From assembly GCA_039613835.1 (NCBI GenBank), contig CP154827.1, positions 466,501 through 530,500 on the forward strand: a DNA stretch of 64,000 bases, written 5' to 3'. The number at the start of each line of letters is the position of its first letter. Position 1 is the first letter of the stretch. This stretch comes from Acetobacteraceae bacterium (GTDB taxonomy: Bacteria > Pseudomonadota > Alphaproteobacteria > Acetobacterales > Acetobacteraceae). The notes under the pieces are model-generated. The model saw nothing but the letters and a program-made list of their open reading frames with translations. It was not told the origin of the DNA and made no database searches. Both the position numbers and the translations under genes were made by a program. Positions 48,123-56,761 of this stretch are shown one piece after another.

Positions 48123-49964
48123 TCAGTCCTCACCAAAAAGGTCGAGGAGCTTTTGCAGCACGGTCCCGCTAAGCTCATCCGCTGAGCGGATGGTGACGCT
48201 GTTGCGGTAATATCGCGTCACATCATGGCCGATACCAATCGCCAGCAATTCCACCGATTTCTGAGATTCAATCTTGCGAATCACCGCGCGAAGATGCTCC
48301 TCAAGATAAGCGTGGTTATTGGCTGAAAACGTGCTGTCATCCACCGGCGCACCATCCGATATCACCAGCAGGATGCGCCGCTTCTCGTGCCGCTTGAGAA
48401 GGCGCTGCCAGGCCCAAAGCAACGCCTCACCATCAATATTTTCTTTCAGCAGCCCCTCTTTCAGCATGAGGCCGAGATTGAGCCGCGCACGTCGATAAGG
48501 GGAATCGGCATTTTTATAGATAATGTGCCGCGTATCATTCAGGCGTCCCGGATTTTCCGGTCGGCCTTGCTCAAGCCAGTCCTGACGACTTTTCCCGCCT
48601 TTCCAGGTGCGGGTTGTGAAGCCGAGGAGCTCCGTCTTGACGTGACAACGCTCAAGCGTGCGTGCGAGAATATCGCTGCAAAGCGCGGCGACAGAAATCG
48701 GGCGGCCGCGCATAGAGCCGGAATTATCGATCAGCAAAGTCACGACTGTATCTTTAAAAGCGGACTCATGCTCGATCTTAAATGACAGGGGCGTGGCGGG
48801 ATTAATGACGATGCGCGGCAAACGCGTGGCATCGAGGAGGCCCTCTTCCTGATCAAACTGCCATGAGCGCTGCTGTTTCGTCATTAAACGGCGCTGCAAT
48901 TTATGCGCCAGCCGCGCGACGACCGATTGCGTGCCCGTTAATTGCTGGTCGAGAAGGTGCCGAAGATGCGCCAGCTCTTCAGGGTCGCATAATTCGGACG
49001 CGCTGACCTCTTCATCATGCTCCGTTGTGAAAATGCGATAGGGGGCGGCTTCCGTGTCCGAGGGCTCCCCGTCTCCTCTCGACATTGTCGGGGAGAGGTC
49101 ATCGCCAAGCGGGGCTTCATCGCACCCCAATTCGCCCTCCATTTCACCTTGATAATTCGTCTCATCACCTTCAGATTCCGCCTTTTCTGACGGTTCATCC
49201 TGTGACGCCTCGCCGCCAGCATCGTCAGGCTTATCCGGGAAGGGGGCAGGCTCCGCGTCATCCTGCGTCGCCCGTGGCGGTGCGTCCTGCGTGTGATCGG
49301 GCGCATCAAGCGTGGCAAAAAGCTCCATTAAAGTCTCGGAGAAAGCTGCCTGGTCATCTCGGATGGCGGCGAGATGGTGCAATTTCTCCCGCTCTGCCTC
49401 TGAAAGGGAGTCGCGCCAGGCTGACAATGCCGGGCCGATCGGGTGCGGCAGGGAGCCGGGCATCATGGCGTCGCGTAACAGAAGTTCAAACGCGAGCGGC
49501 GCCGGCATATCCGCCTTCTCCTGCATACGCATCGCGCCCTGCATGAAGCATTTGCGTTGCAGCCTTGCGGCGAGATTATCCTGCACGCCCCGCATCATGC
49601 GGGCGCCATAAACTTCACACCGCACCTGTTCCATGGCTTCAAAGGTTGTGCGCCGTGTCGGGTCCGGGATGCGACTGGACATGTCCAAACGGGGGTCGTG
49701 ATGCTTTCGGAACAAAGCTTCCGCATCCGCGACGCCACGCATCTCGACTTCCTCCTGCGAGGTGACATGGCGCGGCATGTAGGGAAGGCGGACGGTGCCG
49801 TGGCTCTCCTCCTGCGGTGACCCTTCCAGAAAAGTGACGGCAAGATGGGGGTCCCCCGCCATGGCACGGAGCGTTGCCTTCGTCGCACGCCGGAAACCAT
49901 CGCCCGGATGACGTTCGCCGAGTTCCGGGTCCGGCTTTGGCGGGGTGGGCGGTTGGGAGCTCAT
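48123..49964 (-). CDS. cobT: Aerobic cobaltochelatase subunit CobT
   Basis: With CobS it forms the AAA+ ring that drives CobN to insert cobalt during aerobic cobalamin synthesis. The 613-residue protein has the N-terminal CobT domain (about 20-230), a very acidic linker rich in Asp/Glu/Pro (about 230-330), and a C-terminal von Willebrand A domain with the MIDAS motif [11 protein letters not shown] and [10 protein letters not shown]. It follows cobS by 12 bases, so the two are one unit. The cobN partner is not in the window. Confidence 0.93.
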   Translation of the reverse strand: MSSQPPTPPKPDPELGERHPGDGFRRATKATLRAMAGDPHLAVTFLEGSPQEESHGTVRLPYMPRHVTSQEEVEMRGVADAEALFRKHHDPRLDMSSRIPDPTRRTTFEAMEQVRCEVYGARMMRGVQDNLAARLQRKCFMQGAMRMQEKADMPAPLAFELLLRDAMMPGSLPHPIGPALSAWRDSLSEAEREKLHHLAAIRDDQAAFSETLMELFATLDAPDHTQDAPPRATQDDAEPAPFPDKPDDAGGEASQDEPSEKAESEGDETNYQGEMEGELGCDEAPLGDDLSPTMSRGDGEPSDTEAAPYRIFTTEHDEEVSASELCDPEELAHLRHLLDQQLTGTQSVVARLAHKLQRRLMTKQQRSWQFDQEEGLLDATRLPRIVINPATPLSFKIEHESAFKDTVVTLLIDNSGSMRGRPISVAALCSDILARTLERCHVKTELLGFTTRTWKGGKSRQDWLEQGRPENPGRLNDTRHIIYKNADSPYRRARLNLGLMLKEGLLKENIDGEALLWAWQRLLKRHEKRRILLVISDGAPVDDSTFSANNHAYLEEHLRAVIRKIESQKSVELLAIGIGHDVTRYYRNSVTIRSADELSGTVLQKLLDLFGED

Positions 49965-49976
49965 GCCCGTAACCCG

Positions 49977-50993
49977 TTAGAGCGGGTTCAGCGTTTCACC
50001 GAGGCAACGCTGATAAAATTCGGCGATGATTTCTCTCTCAGCCTCATCGCATTTATTGAGGAATGTCACGCGGAAAGCGAATTGCCGATCACCGAAAATC
50101 TTCGTATTTTCGGCCCAGGTGATGACCGTGCGCGGCGACATCACCGTTGCGAGATCCCTGGACATAAATCCCTCACGGGTCAGTTTCGCAAGCTGGACCA
50201 TATTGCCAACAACCTCACGCTGGGCATCATCACCCAGCGGAATTTCCATCTTGGCGCACACGATCCGCACTTCCTGCTCAGGCGGGAGGTAATTCAGCAT
50301 CGCGACGATGTTCCAGCGATCCATCTGCCCCTGATTGATCTGCTGCGTGCCGTGATAAAGCCCGGTCGCATCGCCCAGCCCCACCGTATTGGCGGTGGCG
50401 AAGAGGCGGAACCAGGGATCGGGCTTGATGACGCGATTTTGATCCAGCAGCGTCAAATGCCCCTCCGCCTCCAGAACGCGCTGAATTACGAACATGACAT
50501 CGGGCCGCCCCGCGTCATATTCGTCAAAAATCAGGGCGGAAGGCCGCTGAAAACACCAGGGAAGGAGACCTTCACGGAAAGAGGTGATTTGCTTACCATC
50601 CTCAAGCACGATGGCGTCCTTGCCGATCAGGTCAATGCGGGAGATATGACTGTCGAGATTGATGCGTACGGTCGGCCAGTTGAGACGTGCCGCGATCTGC
50701 TCAATATGGGATGACTTACCCGTGCCGTGAAACCCTTGCACGTAAACCCGGCGGTTATAGGCAAAGCCGGCGAGGATGGCGCGCGTCGTATCCAGGTCAA
50801 ATTGATAGGTCGGGTCAATTTCCGGCACGTGACTCGTGCGGACGGAAAAGGCTGGCACGACCATGTCGCTGTCAATGCCGAAAACCTCACGCGCGGACAG
50901 TTTTCTGTCGGGCGCTTTCAATTCTCTTCCGATGTTTTCCGTGGGGTTTTCGGTCGTTGGGGCCCTTTTGGCGGCGGGCGAGGGGCTCTTCAT
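49977..50993 (-). CDS. cobS: Aerobic cobaltochelatase subunit CobS
   Basis: AAA+ ATPase of the cobaltochelatase complex, 338 residues. After an Ala/Pro-rich start it has the CobS opening SAREVFGIDSDMVVPAF, Walker A GFHGTGKSS near 86-94, Walker B SALIFDEYDAG and the sensor region RLFATANTVGLGD. The neighbouring J-domain gene lies just upstream on the same strand; J-domain-cobS-cobT is a frequent alphaproteobacterial order. Confidence 0.95.
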   Translation of the reverse strand: MKSPSPAAKRAPTTENPTENIGRELKAPDRKLSAREVFGIDSDMVVPAFSVRTSHVPEIDPTYQFDLDTTRAILAGFAYNRRVYVQGFHGTGKSSHIEQIAARLNWPTVRINLDSHISRIDLIGKDAIVLEDGKQITSFREGLLPWCFQRPSALIFDEYDAGRPDVMFVIQRVLEAEGHLTLLDQNRVIKPDPWFRLFATANTVGLGDATGLYHGTQQINQGQMDRWNIVAMLNYLPPEQEVRIVCAKMEIPLGDDAQREVVGNMVQLAKLTREGFMSRDLATVMSPRTVITWAENTKIFGDRQFAFRVTFLNKCDEAEREIIAEFYQRCLGETLNPL

Positions 50994-51074
50994 GCGCGGC
51001 GCGTGTCCTTAACCTCAATTTTGTCTCAGGAAGGATATCGCGTTCCGTCTCAAATGCAAATCTTCCCCGGCATG

Positions 51075-51680
51075 TCATTGCGCTGAGAGGAAGGCGCGAA
51101 TCGTCGTGTACGCCACGTTAATTTCTTTGAAACGGGCTTCCGCGCGCGGGTCGCTGCCATTCGCATCCGGATGGTGCTGACGTGCGAGGTTGCGGTAATG
51201 CGCCCGGAGTTCCTCCATCGTCAGGGGCCAATCGAGCCCGAGCGCACTGAGGTGCTGTTTGATGGGTTTAGGTGCCCGGCGTTCCAGCGCGTCATGGGGG
51301 AGGGAACGCGCACGCGCATGGCGCGCACGGCTGAGCAGACCGAGCGGATCACGCAAACGTTCCTCAAATTTCGAGGGTTTGCCGAGACTGCCCAATTTCC
51401 AGGAAGGGCGCTGCCAGGATGAGTCAGATTGCAGATGTGTCTCAATCTGAATCGGCGTCATGCCCTTATAAAAATCCCATTTGGCGTTATATTCACGGAC
51501 ATGATCAAGACAGAACCAGTAATATTCCCGTAGCGTCTGGCGGCTTTTCGGTGCACGATAACCGGCATTCGCCGTGCAGCCTGGCATGTCGCACACGCGC
51601 CCCGGCGCGTCAGGGTCGGGGTCAAAGGCGCGATGACGTGTCTGGCGGCGCTTGGTCATCGCATCAATGTGTGACGTCAT
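51075..51680 (-). CDS. J-domain (DnaJ-like) protein
   Basis: A 201-residue protein with the J domain at the C-terminus (about 150-201): ELRAHYRNLARQHHPDANG carries the essential HPD tripeptide, followed by RFKEINVAYTTI. The N-terminal half has C-x(4)-C-like CDMPGC and the motif RAPKSRQTLREYYWFCLDH. It should stimulate a DnaK-type Hsp70 on an unknown client. ATG 51659 is an alternative start. Only 27 bases separate it from the divergent bolA start. Confidence 0.88.
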   Translation of the reverse strand: MTSHIDAMTKRRQTRHRAFDPDPDAPGRVCDMPGCTANAGYRAPKSRQTLREYYWFCLDHVREYNAKWDFYKGMTPIQIETHLQSDSSWQRPSWKLGSLGKPSKFEERLRDPLGLLSRARHARARSLPHDALERRAPKPIKQHLSALGLDWPLTMEELRAHYRNLARQHHPDANGSDPRAEARFKEINVAYTTIRAFLSAQ

Positions 51681-51707
51681 CCAGTCCGGTGCAAGGAGAA
51701 AAGCTTA

Positions 51708-51995
51708 ATGAATGTCCATGAGACACGCGCGGCACGTATCGAGCGCGTTTTACGAGAGGCCCTTGTGCCGGAGGAAATTGAAATCAAGGACGTCTCTCAT
51801 TGTCATGCACGCCATAAGGATCGTTTGGGCATAGAAGGGGAGGAGACGCATTTTGCGGTTAAAATCGTCAGTGACCGCTTTGAGGGCCTTTCCCGCATTG
51901 CCCGCCATCGTCAGGTCAATGATCTCCTGAAAGCTGAATTTGAGAGCGGCCTGCACAGCCTGGCATTGACAACGCAGACGTCTGGCGCGTCATGA
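51708..51995 (+). CDS. bolA: BolA family protein
   Basis: A small class II KH-like protein, 95 residues; the family works with monothiol glutaredoxins in iron-sulfur handling and in stress control. The core has IEIKDVSHCHARH and the conserved THFAVKIVSDRFEGLSRIARHR region with the invariant His. AAGGAG sits at good spacing before ATG 51708. The stop overlaps the next gene's start as ATGA, so they are coupled. Confidence 0.92.
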   Translation: MNVHETRAARIERVLREALVPEEIEIKDVSHCHARHKDRLGIEGEETHFAVKIVSDRFEGLSRIARHRQVNDLLKAEFESGLHSLALTTQTSGAS

Positions 51996-52558
51996 TCATG
52001 AAGTTTCGACATCTCGTCTTCATGGGCCTGGCCGCCTTCCTGAGTGCCTGTGCCTCTGGCGGGATCAGTCATCTTTCCCCCTCCGATCAGGCCATGGTTC
52101 ATGATGTTGAAAATGCTCTGAACCGCCCGCAACCCGTTACCGGTTTTTTTGAGCAGGTTGGGCCGGGCAACTGGGCCGGGCGCGGTCACTTTACTTATCA
52201 CCCCGGTTATCTGCTTCTCGCTTATGACGTGCCGCATGGCTTGCGAGCGGAGGCTGAAAATCAACATCTCGTCGTAACGGATAAAGCCAATGGCGCGGTG
52301 ACTCGCATCGGTCTTGCCCGGCATCCCCTTGGCCTCCTCCTGCGCAAACCCTTGCGGCTGACCCGTGCGATACAGGTCACGCAACTGGTTCAGACGTCGG
52401 ACCTGCTGCGCATTTCGCTCGCTGAGGCGGCAAACCCGTCACAAGGGCTTCTTTCCCTCGATTTCGAGAAGACCCGTGCGGGTTTGCGGCTCAAAGACCT
52501 AATCGGCACGGATGTCAGGAAGCAGCAGATTCAGTTGAGCCTGCATGAAAGCCCCTGA
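51992..52558 (+). CDS. LolA-family outer-membrane lipoprotein carrier, predicted lipoprotein
   Basis: A 188-residue protein with the LolA fold: LSPSDQAMVHDVENALN, FEQVGPGNWAGRGHFTYHPG, PLGLLLRKPLRLTRAIQV and LLSLDFEKTRAGLRLKDLIG follow the alphaproteobacterial LolA pattern. LolA normally is a soluble periplasmic shuttle, yet here the signal peptide (about 1-19) ends in a lipobox L-S-A-C, with Ala-Ser next, which would place it in the outer membrane. It could therefore act like LolB or combine both roles. It is coupled to bolA. Confidence 0.85.
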   Translation: MIMKFRHLVFMGLAAFLSACASGGISHLSPSDQAMVHDVENALNRPQPVTGFFEQVGPGNWAGRGHFTYHPGYLLLAYDVPHGLRAEAENQHLVVTDKANGAVTRIGLARHPLGLLLRKPLRLTRAIQVTQLVQTSDLLRISLAEAANPSQGLLSLDFEKTRAGLRLKDLIGTDVRKQQIQLSLHESP

Positions 52559-52560
52559 CG

Positions 52561-53265
52561 TCACGGCGCATCCTGAGGCGCCTGCCTGAAAATATCGCGC
52601 CAGCTCGCTTTCATCGCGCGGTCAAGCACCGCCATCGTGACGTCCGGCCGGAATCGCTGGATGCTCGTCACACCGTAATCTCGGATACCGCACGGAACGA
52701 TGCCGGAAAAATCCTCCAGCCGCGGCGCGAGGTTGATGGAGACGCCATGTGTCGTCAGCCAACGACTGACGCGCAGCCCGATCGCAGCGATCTTGGCCTC
52801 TTCCCCGCTTAACGGGTCAGTCGTCCAGACGCCGATACGACCGGGCCGCACGTCCGCTGCGATTCCGAACATGCCGAGCGTCGCGATGATCCATTTTTCA
52901 AGATCCGCGACGAAGCGGCGTAAATCACGCGCTGGGGTGTCGCCATGGGGGCGGTTAAGGTCCAACATGAGATAGGCGATGCGCTGGCCGGGACCGTGAT
53001 AGGTCCATTGCCCGCCACGACCCGCTTCATAAACCGGCAAAGCGTCCGGGTTGAAGAGATCCTGCTCGCGGGCTGATGTGCCGGATGTGTAAAGCCGTGG
53101 ATGCTCCAGAAGCCAGATCAATTCCGGCCCCGTTCCCGCTTGCATCCGTGCCTGATGCGCCGCCATCTCGGCAAGGGCGTCCGGATAATTGACGGGCGAT
53201 GATGCTGTCCTCCACATTATTTTTTCAAAATTTTCCGTCGTGATGATTGCCTCACTCTTCCGCAT
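52561..53265 (-). CDS. lipB: Octanoyl-[acyl-carrier-protein]--protein transferase
   Basis: Transfers octanoyl from ACP to lipoyl domains, the first step of lipoate synthesis. The 234-residue protein has WLLEHPRLYTSGTSA, RGGQWTYHGPGQRIAYLMLDL with the conserved His, RIGVWT, KIAAIGLRVSRWLTTHGVSIN with the catalytic Lys, and the family Cys in FSGIVPCGIRDYGVTS. It is convergent with the LolA-like gene, with only two bases between stops. Confidence 0.95.
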   Translation of the reverse strand: MRKSEAIITTENFEKIMWRTASSPVNYPDALAEMAAHQARMQAGTGPELIWLLEHPRLYTSGTSAREQDLFNPDALPVYEAGRGGQWTYHGPGQRIAYLMLDLNRPHGDTPARDLRRFVADLEKWIIATLGMFGIAADVRPGRIGVWTTDPLSGEEAKIAAIGLRVSRWLTTHGVSINLAPRLEDFSGIVPCGIRDYGVTSIQRFRPDVTMAVLDRAMKASWRDIFRQAPQDAP

Positions 53266-53321
53266 AAGCTATAGCCCCCTTCGACGAGTGGTATCGCTTA
53301 TTGCAAGACACTTGTCACGTT

Positions 53322-53407
53322 GCGGTCGTGGCGGAATGGTATACGCGCAAGCTTGAGGTGCTTGTGGGGGAAACCCCGTGGAAGTTCGAGTCTTCTCGAC
53401 CGCACCA
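53322..53407 (+). tRNA. tRNA-Leu (anticodon GAG)
   Basis: An 86-base class II tRNA with encoded CCA (53405-53407). The acceptor stem GCGGTCG pairs with CGACCGC, the anticodon stem CAAGC/GCTTG surrounds TTGAGGT (GAG), the variable arm is long and the T loop contains GTTCGAGTC. It is a second leucine isoacceptor in the window. Confidence 0.97.
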
Positions 53408-53501
53408 CTTCTCTCAGAAGATGGTTGTCATATCAGATGCATCCATCGGGTGACGCTCGGTGTGATGGCGGGTTTACCCAGAGGATGTGGCATTTCCCTC
53501 A

Positions 53502-53528
53502 ATGGTCATAAGTAAATGAAATGACCAT
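53502..53528. repeat. Inverted repeat upstream of galU
   Basis: ATGGTCAT (53502-53509) and ATGACCAT (53521-53528) are perfect 8-base arms with an 11-base A+T-rich centre, about 95 bases before the galU start. The geometry suits a dimeric regulator. No promoter could be set with confidence. Confidence 0.45.
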
Positions 53529-53622
53529 ATTCAAAAATCCCCCCTTTGATTTACACTACGCTTACATTGCCGTCGCGATGATAACCATAAGTGACGATGC
53601 TCGCATCAATAGGGGTTCAGTT

Positions 53623-54492
53623 TTGAAAAAGCCGCTCAGAAAGGCCGTATTGCCAGTCGCAGGTTTGGGGACACGCTTCCTTCCCGCGACAAAAGCCATG
53701 CCGAAAGAGATGCTTCCGGTCGTCGATCGCCCGCTCGTGCAATATGCGATTGACGAAGCGCGAGAGGCGGGTATTGATCAGTTCTGTCTGATCACGGGCC
53801 GGGGCAAAGACAGCCTCATTGATTATTTTGATGTCGCGTTTGAGCTTGAGACGACCCTGAGGGAGCGGAACAAGCTGGCATTGCTGGAAACGCTGGAGCC
53901 CAGCAGTATCGAAGCCGGGTTACTCGCGGCTGTCCGCCAGCAGGAGCCGCTTGGGCTGGGCCATGCCATATGGTGCGCACGGTCCTTCATCGGGGATGAT
54001 CCTTTCGCGATCCTCCTGCCGGATGACATCATCAAAGGTGGGCGCGGCTGCCTGTCGCAGCTTGTGGACGTCTATAACGAAACCGGCGGAAATGTCGTCG
54101 CTGTAACGGAAGTCCCGCGCGATTACACGTATCGCTATGGCATACTCGATGTGGGTCAGGATGATGGCCGCACGGTTGAGGTGAAAGGGCTGGTCGAGAA
54201 ACCGGACCCGTCCGTTGCGCCGTCCAACCTCTCCATCATCGGCCGGTATGTTCTGCGCCCCGAGATCATGACGCACCTCTCCAAGCTGGAGCGCGGTGCC
54301 GGCGGTGAAGTCCAGCTGACCGACGCCATGGCAAAGCTCATTGGCGACATGCCCTTCCATGGTCTTCGCTATGAGGGCACGCGCTATGATTGCGGCGACA
54401 AGGCGGGTTTCCTTGAAGCGCAGATCGCTTTCGCGATTGATCGTCCCGATCTCGGACCGGCCGTCAAAGCGTTTCTGCGGAAATATATTTAA
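53623..54492 (+). CDS. galU: UTP--glucose-1-phosphate uridylyltransferase
   Basis: Makes UDP-glucose for exopolysaccharide, LPS and cellulose. The 289-residue protein begins KKPLRKAVLPVAGLGTRFLP, the nucleotide-binding loop, then KAMPKEMLPVVDRPLVQYAI, FAILLPDDII and DAMAKLI. I chose the rare TTG start at 53623 because AGGGG lies at 53611-53615 with good spacing and the family N-terminus starts here; the ATG at 53521 would add 34 residues of unlike sequence. Confidence 0.94.
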   Translation: MKKPLRKAVLPVAGLGTRFLPATKAMPKEMLPVVDRPLVQYAIDEAREAGIDQFCLITGRGKDSLIDYFDVAFELETTLRERNKLALLETLEPSSIEAGLLAAVRQQEPLGLGHAIWCARSFIGDDPFAILLPDDIIKGGRGCLSQLVDVYNETGGNVVAVTEVPRDYTYRYGILDVGQDDGRTVEVKGLVEKPDPSVAPSNLSIIGRYVLRPEIMTHLSKLERGAGGEVQLTDAMAKLIGDMPFHGLRYEGTRYDCGDKAGFLEAQIAFAIDRPDLGPAVKAFLRKYI

Positions 54493-54573
54493 AGGTCCGG
54501 GCGTTGCGCCTGGCACGGTGAGGGCGGGTCGTGCGGGCATGACGTCGGTGCTCCCGCCATCCGGGCCGGAAAG

Positions 54574-54774
54574 ATGGGGGTTGTCACGGAAGACGAATTC
54601 CAGACATTTCTTGAACCCGGCATGTTGGTGCGGCGCCCGACCCGTCCGGAATGGGGCATCGGGCAGGTCCAATCCGCGATTGCCTGGCGCGTCACCGTGA
54701 CATTTCCTGAACAGGGAAAACAAATGATCGACGCGCGGCACGTGACGTTGATCGTGCTGCCGGAAGGCGACTGA
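54574..54774 (+). CDS. DUF3553 family protein
   Basis: A 66-residue protein of the small DUF3553 family, recognised by FLEPGMLVRRPTRPEWGIGQVQS and the following beta-rich VTVTFPEQGKQMIDARHVTL. The family resembles the small SH3-like domains linked to nucleic acid-binding enzymes, but the role is not known. It lies 48 bases before the comF remnant and reads in the same direction. Confidence 0.8.
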   Translation: MGVVTEDEFQTFLEPGMLVRRPTRPEWGIGQVQSAIAWRVTVTFPEQGKQMIDARHVTLIVLPEGD

Positions 54775-54822
54775 CTTTTGCCGGGTGCTTTGTAGCGGTC
54801 CTGGTATGATCAGGTTCTGGAT

Positions 54823-55574
54823 GTGGCTTTCCCGCCTGTCTGTCTGCATTGCAAAGCGGAAATCCTTTCACACAACGCGCTTTGCGCGACTTGTTTTGCG
54901 CAGACAGAGCGAATCTCGCCGCCTTTCTGCCATGGATGCGCCGCGCCTCTCCCTGCCGCGAAACATCTCAATCACAATCATCTCTGCATATATTGTCAGA
55001 ATTCCCCGCCGCCATGGTCGGCAGCGCGCGCTGCATTTATTTTCGGCGATGTGACGCAATCCCTTATTTTCGATCTGAAATATCGTGATCGCACGGAAGT
55101 CGCGACATTTTTCGCCCATGCCATGATGCGCCATGGCGCAGCTCTTTTATCCGATGCTGATCTCATCGCGCCGGTTCTGCTGCATTGGCGGCGTCTGCTG
55201 CGGCGCAAGTTCAATCAATCGCCATTATCGCGCAGTCACTGTGCCGAATGCATTCCGCGCGGTTGCAACGCGTGCCGGACCTGCTGAAGCGCATCCGACA
55301 TACAGGCGCCCTCGCGCGGCTGGGGCCTGATGCCCGTATGGAGAAGGTGCGGGAGGCCATCACGCTCAACCCGCGTTACAGGGGGATGGTCCAGGGGCGT
55401 CGCGTCATATTGATTGATGACATCTTGACCACGGGTGCAACGCTCTCCATCTGCTCTCAACGGTTCCTGGATGCCGGTGCGGCTGAGGTTGCGATTTTGC
55501 TCGCGACCCGTTCTGGTCGACACATCCTTCCCTTTGCCCATAAGATTCATGGTTTTATTGATGCCGAAGATTGA
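54823..55574 (+). pseudogene. comF: Frameshifted comF (phosphoribosyltransferase-like, DNA uptake)
   Basis: ComF is a cytosolic factor for uptake of transforming DNA. The N-terminal zinc-finger part is intact: PVCLHCKAEILSHNALCATC and FCHGCAAPL with paired Cys, then CIYCQ. The frame from GTG 54823 reads to LHWRRLLRRKFNQS and then ends in junk at 55287. The next frame carries AIIAQSLC, DLLKRIRHTGAL and the PRPP motif VILIDDILTTGATL to the stop at 55574. One base is missing near 55219. No slippery heptamer is visible there. The end overlaps grxC. Confidence 0.85.
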
Positions 55575-55824
55575 AATTTACACTCAGGAACATTGCCCTT
55601 ACTGCACCCAGGCCGTCGCTTTGCTGACGCAGAAGAACGTCGCGTTTGAGCAGATCGATGTCCCGCGGGGCAGCGCGGTGCGTGAGGAAGCGACACGTCG
55701 CTCGGGCGGAAGCAGGACAGTGCCGCAGATTTTTATTGATGATCGCGCCATTGGCGGTTGCTCAGAATTATACGCGTTGGAGCAGCAGAAGAAACTCGAC
55801 CCGCTTCTAAGGCGTGCTGGATGA
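55561..55824 (+). CDS. grxC: Glutaredoxin 3 (dithiol)
   Basis: Glutathione-dependent disulfide reductase, 87 residues. The active site CPYC is at residues 12-15, TVPQIFIDD holds the cis-Pro, and GGCSELYAL is the glutathione-binding end. ATG 55561 overlaps the comF stop by 14 bases and its own ribosome-binding site is weak, suggesting dependence on comF translation. The stop overlaps the DUF1178 start. Confidence 0.94.
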   Translation: MPKIEIYTQEHCPYCTQAVALLTQKNVAFEQIDVPRGSAVREEATRRSGGSRTVPQIFIDDRAIGGCSELYALEQQKKLDPLLRRAG

Positions 55825-56282
55825 TCTTCTTTAAGCTGCGATGCGCGCAGGCTCATGAATTTGATGGCTGGTTTCAAAGCGCCACATCATTTGCAGAGCA
55901 AGGCGCGGCGCAGCTTGTCGCCTGCCCTCATTGCGGCACGACGCACGTTGATGAAGCGTTGATGGCGCTAGCAATCGCGAAGCAAAATTCAAGTGATTCT
56001 GATGCGTCGCTTCCGCGGACATCGTCGCCATCCAGGTCGATCCCGATGTCGGATCATCTCCGTGTGGCGCTCCGGCAATTGAGGCGCGTCGTTGACGATC
56101 ATTGCGAGAATGTCGGGAGCCGCTTTGCCGCGGAGACGATTAAACGCCACGAATCCGCCGCGAAACGCGAAACCATCCCAAAAGGAATTTATGGGCAGGC
56201 CTCCTCACAAGAGCGTGACATTCTTGAGGAAAAAGGCATAGAGTTTGTCTCCATCCCTTGGGGCCAAATCGATGATGCCTAG
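55821..56282 (+). CDS. DUF1178 family protein
   Basis: A 153-residue protein of the alphaproteobacterial DUF1178 family. The start has MIFFKLRCAQAHEFDGWFQS and the zinc-finger-like pair LVACPHCGTT near 34-43. The end has ESAAKRETIPKGIYGQAS and the LLEEGIEF-like region. The biochemical role is unknown; the family commonly sits after grxC. It overlaps grxC (ATGA) and the following gene. Confidence 0.88.
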   Translation: MIFFKLRCAQAHEFDGWFQSATSFAEQGAAQLVACPHCGTTHVDEALMALAIAKQNSSDSDASLPRTSSPSRSIPMSDHLRVALRQLRRVVDDHCENVGSRFAAETIKRHESAAKRETIPKGIYGQASSQERDILEEKGIEFVSIPWGQIDDA

Positions 56283-56739
56283 GCTTGTGTCACGCGCCGC
56301 CGTACTTCTGGTCGCGCTTTTTTCATTTCATGCCGTCGCCAGCCCCGCGCATCGCGATCGCACTGCGCAGGGCGACGTGACGGGCAAATGGTTGGCGCAA
56401 ACGCAGGATGGCGTTTTTCATATCTTCCATTGCGGGGCGGAGATCTGCGGTCGCCTCGTCGGTATGGATTATGAAGGGCCCGTACCGCATGATGTTCTGG
56501 GTCGATCACAATGCGACCTGACCATGCTGACAGGTTTCACGCCTCAGGGGGACGGGCAATGGCAGGGAAAAATTTTCGACCCTGAAGGCGGTAAGGTCTA
56601 TGACGCGATAATCTGGTCGCCTAGCCCGAATGTCCTTAAACTCCGCGGTTACCTGCTTGGCATCCCGCTCTTAGGACGGACTCAGACATGGACGCGTTAT
56701 ACGGGCCATATCGGCCCCGCCTGTAAAATGACGAAATGA
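56272..56739 (+). CDS. DUF2147 family exported protein
   Basis: A 155-residue periplasmic protein. A signal peptide covers about the first 22 residues (basic MMPRLVSR, then AAVLLVALFSFHAVA). The mature domain has GKWLAQTQDGVFHIFHCG, ICGRLVGMDYEGP and the family's GQWQGKIFDPEGGKVYDAII. The two start codons ATGATG at 56272-56277 lie within the end of the DUF1178 gene, so translation is coupled. Function is unknown. Confidence 0.85.
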   Translation: MMPRLVSRAAVLLVALFSFHAVASPAHRDRTAQGDVTGKWLAQTQDGVFHIFHCGAEICGRLVGMDYEGPVPHDVLGRSQCDLTMLTGFTPQGDGQWQGKIFDPEGGKVYDAIIWSPSPNVLKLRGYLLGIPLLGRTQTWTRYTGHIGPACKMTK

Positions 56740-56761
56740 GTCTATCGCCATCCCCGACGCT

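Noticed and set aside
55200..55240. Programmed frameshift in comF
   Set aside because: No slippery heptamer or following stem was seen at the frame change, so an ordinary indel is likelier.
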